64,000 bases of DNA from Eukaryota sp. TZLM1-RC. Taxonomy: Eukaryota; Metamonada: BaSk clade. Below the pieces are notes generated by a model. That model was not told the origin of the DNA, did no database searches, and saw nothing but the letters and a program-made list of their open reading frames with translations. The position numbers were made by a program, and so were the translations under genes. Every line of letters starts with the position of its first letter. The stretch's first letter is position 1. The DNA is taken from positions 1,984,001 to 2,048,000 of the forward strand of contig JAUPSS010000002.1 in assembly GCA_040285825.1 (NCBI GenBank), read 5' to 3'. Positions 61,341 through 64,000 of this stretch are shown here, piece after piece.

Positions 61341-61839
61341 TCTACCTTTTGGTCCATACAGATTGTATCAATCAGTTTTTGAATAATTTTATTCTACTTT
61401 ATTTTAACTCACCAAACATGATACGGTATTATTATTGTTGGCCCTTGTTTCTATCTCGATTGAAAGATAATTGAGAGACTGAATTCAGGAATACCAAACA
61501 TCATGTACATTTAAAACATCAAGTGTTCGAAACAATAATATAACGCTTTGTTGTATTTGAATAAATTTATATAAAGATGATCTGCAATCACGTAATAAAT
61601 TGAATTAAAAATTAATCATATTGTTTTATATCAACCGGCGATTCACCGGAAAAATGCGATATCTAATGTATCTAATAGTAGAATGAACGCTATGTTGATG
61701 CACTTACACCAGATGTTGACACAAGGCTAGTTATGCTTTGTTTCAATCTACTAAAAATGGTAGCCAGCTACCTTGATAGTTTTTTAGGAATACACCAAGG
61801 TACATAAACAATAATAAATACATAATGATTTACATAATG
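61341..61839. other. Intergenic region, nothing recognised
   Basis: About 500 AT-rich bases. Contains a short CCGG(N7)CCGG inverted repeat near 61636. No gene or family match. Confidence 0.5.
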
Positions 61840-62290
61840 GGTGCCATGTCTATCGATCCTTTTAATTCTTCTAATAAAAATTTCATTAATTCTGATGTCA
61901 ATAATCCTCTTCCTGCTAGAGAAAAATACAAAATTGCTAAATATGCGAAACCTATTCCATGTGTTAATGAAAATTCTCATGCCCAATATAATTTATATGT
62001 CTCTTTGTTTTTTCTTTGCTCGGATCTTTAGGTAAGGCTGCTTTGGCTTTGCTTGAGGATTTGAATGTAGTTGTAAAGGAAAGTACTGGAGGAATTTTCA
62101 ATTGTGTTACAGGTAATACAGGATTGTATTTTCTATTTTTAAGGGAATGGTGAAATTAATTTCTGAATCACTTTCTTCTTTTGGTCGATTTTCAAAATCT
62201 TCAGAAATTAACTGTTTCCCATTCAGAGAGGCAGCTTGTAAGGACATGGAGCTTTAGTTGTGTATTTGACATTTGTATTTTGGTTCGTTG
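61840..62290 (+). mobile_element. Family B RLE retrotransposon 3' part
   Basis: Plus strand: AMSIDPFNSSNKNFINSDVNNPLPAREKYKIAKYAKPI, then frameshifted GKAALALLEDLNVVVKEST and RIVFYF-type end, and a family B-like tail. Close to 32456-32900 in the opposite orientation. 5' truncated within the RLE domain. Confidence 0.75.
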
Positions 62291-62387
62291 TTTCATAAGT
62301 AAAATTCCAACAAAATTACCTATCAAACGGTTAAGCCATCCTTCTTCACTTTTAAAGAAGTTCATATTCACATTGAATCCAGAGAAG

Positions 62388-62408
62388 GACCAGGTTTACC
62401 AACTGGTC
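62388..62408. promoter_or_regulatory. Inverted repeat upstream of the NEK-like gene
   Basis: GACCAG(N9)CTGGTC lies 21-41 bp before the ATG. A six-base-pair stem is possible. Role unknown. Confidence 0.3.
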
Positions 62409-62428
62409 TACTTTGTTACTAACTTTTG

Positions 62429-64000
62429 ATGTCCGATCGACCGACACCAGAACCAAGGCGCTTGGAGAAGGTCCGTCTTATTGGACGTGGTAACTTTGGA
62501 GCTGTCTATCTTGTCAGACAGATAGCCACTGGTGAACTTCTTGTCCTAAAACAACTTACAAACATCTCTCCAGAAGAAAGAGAAGCTGCTGAGAATGAAG
62601 TAAAGCTCCTGCAGCTCCTCTCTCATCCAAATATCATCAACTACTACGGATGTTCTGCTAATGATGGGCAGTTTAACATCATTATGGAATATGCAAAAGG
62701 AGGCGACCTTCACTCAAGAATCCTTAACAGAAGAGGACAACATCTCTCTGAATCTGAGATTATGTTCCTGTTTGTTCAAATTGTATCAGCCCTGAAACAC
62801 GTACACGACAACAATATCCTGCACCGAGATCTCAAAACACAAAGTATGATTCCTTTTTCTCCTCTCATTACAGACATTTTTCTCACGGACAATGATGTAG
62901 TAAAGCTTGGAGATTTTGGCATTTCCAAACAACTTGGCACGCATAATGATTTTGCCAGAACCTCAGTAGGAACCCCTTATTACCTTTCCCCTGAACAATG
63001 CGAAGACCGTCCCTACAATAGCAAAAGTGATATCTGGTCCCTAGGGTGTATTTTGTATGAGCTGTGTGCATTGCGGCATGCTTTTGTTGCCAAATCAATA
63101 CCGGCACTAGTGATGTCGATATTAAGGGGTATTTATGAACCAATTCCTGCTCTTTATTCGCAAGATTTGTCTGATTTGGTCAAATGGTTGCTGTCTTCGG
63201 ATCCTGATGATCGACCAACGATTGATGAGCTGGCACAATCAGAATTTGTTAGAAAATGGAGTGGTGAGTTTTTAAAGAAGTGGGAGGAAAAAGGCCAAAA
63301 CAATGTACAAAAGATCAAAATACCGAAGAATTTTGAAGATGGTAAGGGAATGGAAACTTGGAAAAAAGAAAAACATAATCAGCTTCAAGAACTGGAATCA
63401 TTGATGAAAGCACACCGCCACCCTTCACCGTCTCCTCTGAACCATTACACTCCTCCCCAACGCCAACCTCCTCCTCCAGTAAGAAAGCATAAGGGTAGGG
63501 AACTGAGAAGGGAGTCTCCGCTGAAGAAGGAAGAAGTGAAAGAAGAATTGCGGCAAAAAAGGAGACATAGGGTAGCTTCAAAGAATGATATGAAGGATCA
63601 CGAGAAAAAATTTATAGCAAAACTTAAAAACGTTAAAAGCAGAATTTCCAAACCTTCTCCTTCTGTTGAAACAAAGGCTGATTCAAAATTAAAAGAAGGG
63701 AGTAAAAAGGAAAGTGAAGTAACTCCTGTTCTTAAAGAGGAAGTTGGTGAAGTCAGCAGTCAAGGAAAGTCAAGGCCTAAGGTGACCCCCAAGGCTCCTG
63801 ATTCTGGACTGCGTGCCTTTATTCAGAAGAAGAAAAAGGAAAAAGTACAAAAAGATCAAAATGAAAAGTCTGATATTGAGATTCTAATTCCAACAAACCC
63901 CCCTATTCAACCGGAAGCTCAAAAAGAAAAAGTTAATGAGCCAGTAGTTGAAATATTTGTAAAAGAACCTGAAACATCCAACCAAGATCGTCAAGATGAA
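62429..64000 (+). CDS. NEK-like serine/threonine kinase, two exons seen, runs off the window
   Basis: ATG 62429 (MSDRPTPEPRRLEKV). Exon 1 is 62429-62843; after a 30-nt intron, exon 2 runs from 62874 to the window end without a stop. Kinase domain: IGRGNFGAVYL, VLKQL (Lys), MEYAKGGDLHSRI, HRDLKTQN with Asn split by the intron, LGDFGISK, SVGTPYYLSPEQ and SDIWSLGC. HRDLKTQNIFL and the MEY.xGGDL segment are typical of NIMA-related kinases, which act at centrosomes, cilia and mitosis. A long Lys/Glu/Pro-rich, probably disordered tail follows (from about residue 290). The 3' end is not in the window. Confidence 0.88.
   Translation, partial: MSDRPTPEPRRLEKVRLIGRGNFGAVYLVRQIATGELLVLKQLTNISPEEREAAENEVKLLQLLSHPNIINYYGCSANDGQFNIIMEYAKGGDLHSRILNRRGQHLSESEIMFLFVQIVSALKHVHDNNILHRDLKTQSMIPFSPLITDIFLTDNDVVKLGDFGISKQLGTHNDFARTSVGTPYYLSPEQCEDRPYNSKSDIWSLGCILYELCALRHAFVAKSIPALVMSILRGIYEPIPALYSQDLSDLVKWLLSSDPDDRPTIDELAQSEFVRKWSGEFLKKWEEKGQNNVQKIKIPKNFEDGKGMETWKKEKHNQLQELESLMKAHRHPSPSPLNHYTPPQRQPPPPVRKHKGRELRRESPLKKEEVKEELRQKRRHRVASKNDMKDHEKKFIAKLKNVKSRISKPSPSVETKADSKLKEGSKKESEVTPVLKEEVGEVSSQGKSRPKVTPKAPDSGLRAFIQKKKKEKVQKDQNEKSDIEILIPTNPPIQPEAQKEKVNEPVVEIFVKEPETSNQDRQDE
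62844..62873 (+). other. 30-nt intron in the NEK-like gene
   Basis: It begins GTATGATTCC and ends CTCATTACAG; phase 1. It interrupts the invariant HRDLKTQN motif; removing it restores KTQNIFLT. It is a multiple of three without a stop, so an unspliced frame stays open. Confidence 0.9.

Noticed and set aside
1-64000. tRNA genes, rRNA genes or CRISPR arrays
   Set aside because: No T-loop GTTCRANYC in a cloverleaf context, no rRNA-like stretch and no regularly spaced repeats were seen by eye; a proper scan could still find a tRNA.
1-64000. Alternative genetic code
   Set aside because: Clean long genes end at TAA (beta-CASP), TAG (Vps8) and TGA (pICln-like), and no conserved gene needs a reassigned stop.
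1-64000. A TCA-type initiator motif (as in Trichomonas) near start codons
   Set aside because: TCAAY or TCATTG occurs within 25 bp upstream of several ATGs, but the motif is too short to be significant in AT-rich DNA.

Overview
This window looks like nuclear DNA of a unicellular eukaryote (protist). It is AT-rich and gene-dense, with genes on both strands and spacers down to 46 bp. TAA, TAG and TGA all serve as stops, so the code is standard. The protein set is purely eukaryotic: CORVET, proteasome lid, RNase P protein, kinesin, NEK kinase and a choline-transporter-like protein. Four host genes are readable only if introns of 26-30 nt are removed. All four introns end in the same 10-nt pattern CTMAYNNNAG, a branch site fixed against the 3' splice site. 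Metamonads such as Trichomonas and Giardia also place the branch site next to the acceptor, so a metamonad-like protist is possible, but the window does not settle the lineage.

Host genes, left to right: a TPR protein possibly of the ZIP4/SPO22 type (6-1556, -), a pICln-like protein (1603-2007, +), an augmin subunit 7-like protein (2172-2996, -), a frameshifted secreted-protein gene (12243-12746), a Vps8-like CORVET subunit (14630-19108, -), an inactive beta-CASP protein of the CPSF2/IntS9 type (20402-22288, -), a small acidic ORF (24893-25150), a UBE2Q-like E2 (26205-26864), a very large membrane protein with a FixL-like PAS domain (27298-31671, -), an SLC44/CTL transporter (34785-36245, -), Rpp40 of RNase P/MRP (40880-41869, -), a polynucleotide kinase-phosphatase (42471-43701, -), a kinesin-13-like motor with a SAM-like tail (50671-52101, -), proteasome Rpn9/PSMD13 (54607-55817), an RCC1-repeat fragment (56982-57299, -), a soluble diflavin reductase (59604-61340) and a NEK-like kinase running off the right edge (62429 onward). 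They are unrelated housekeeping and signalling genes, not an operon.

The rest is mostly mobile DNA. First, there are many 5'-truncated copies of a non-LTR retrotransposon. Its readable order is reverse transcriptase with a YMDD-type site, then a CxC...HxxxC zinc knuckle, then a restriction-like endonuclease (RLE) domain. I separate families A, B, B2, C and D by sequence and by 3' tail. At least seven copies are inserted inside other copies, with 9-14 bp target-site duplications, and several duplications are confirmed because the host element's reading frame resumes exactly after the insert. Second, there are seven decayed or near-intact Fanzor (eukaryotic TnpB/OMEGA nuclease) genes. Five of them end just upstream of a host gene on the same strand. 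The copy at 43902-45769 keeps all three RuvC acidic residues and the zinc ribbon and needs only one frameshift to be explained. Third, there is a broken stretch resembling the 3'-5' exonuclease part of a family B DNA polymerase (about 52437-53480).

The most interesting items are the miniature introns, the nested RLE-retrotransposon stacks with readable duplications, the co-oriented Fanzor placement upstream of genes, and a FixL-type PAS domain in a giant eukaryotic membrane protein.
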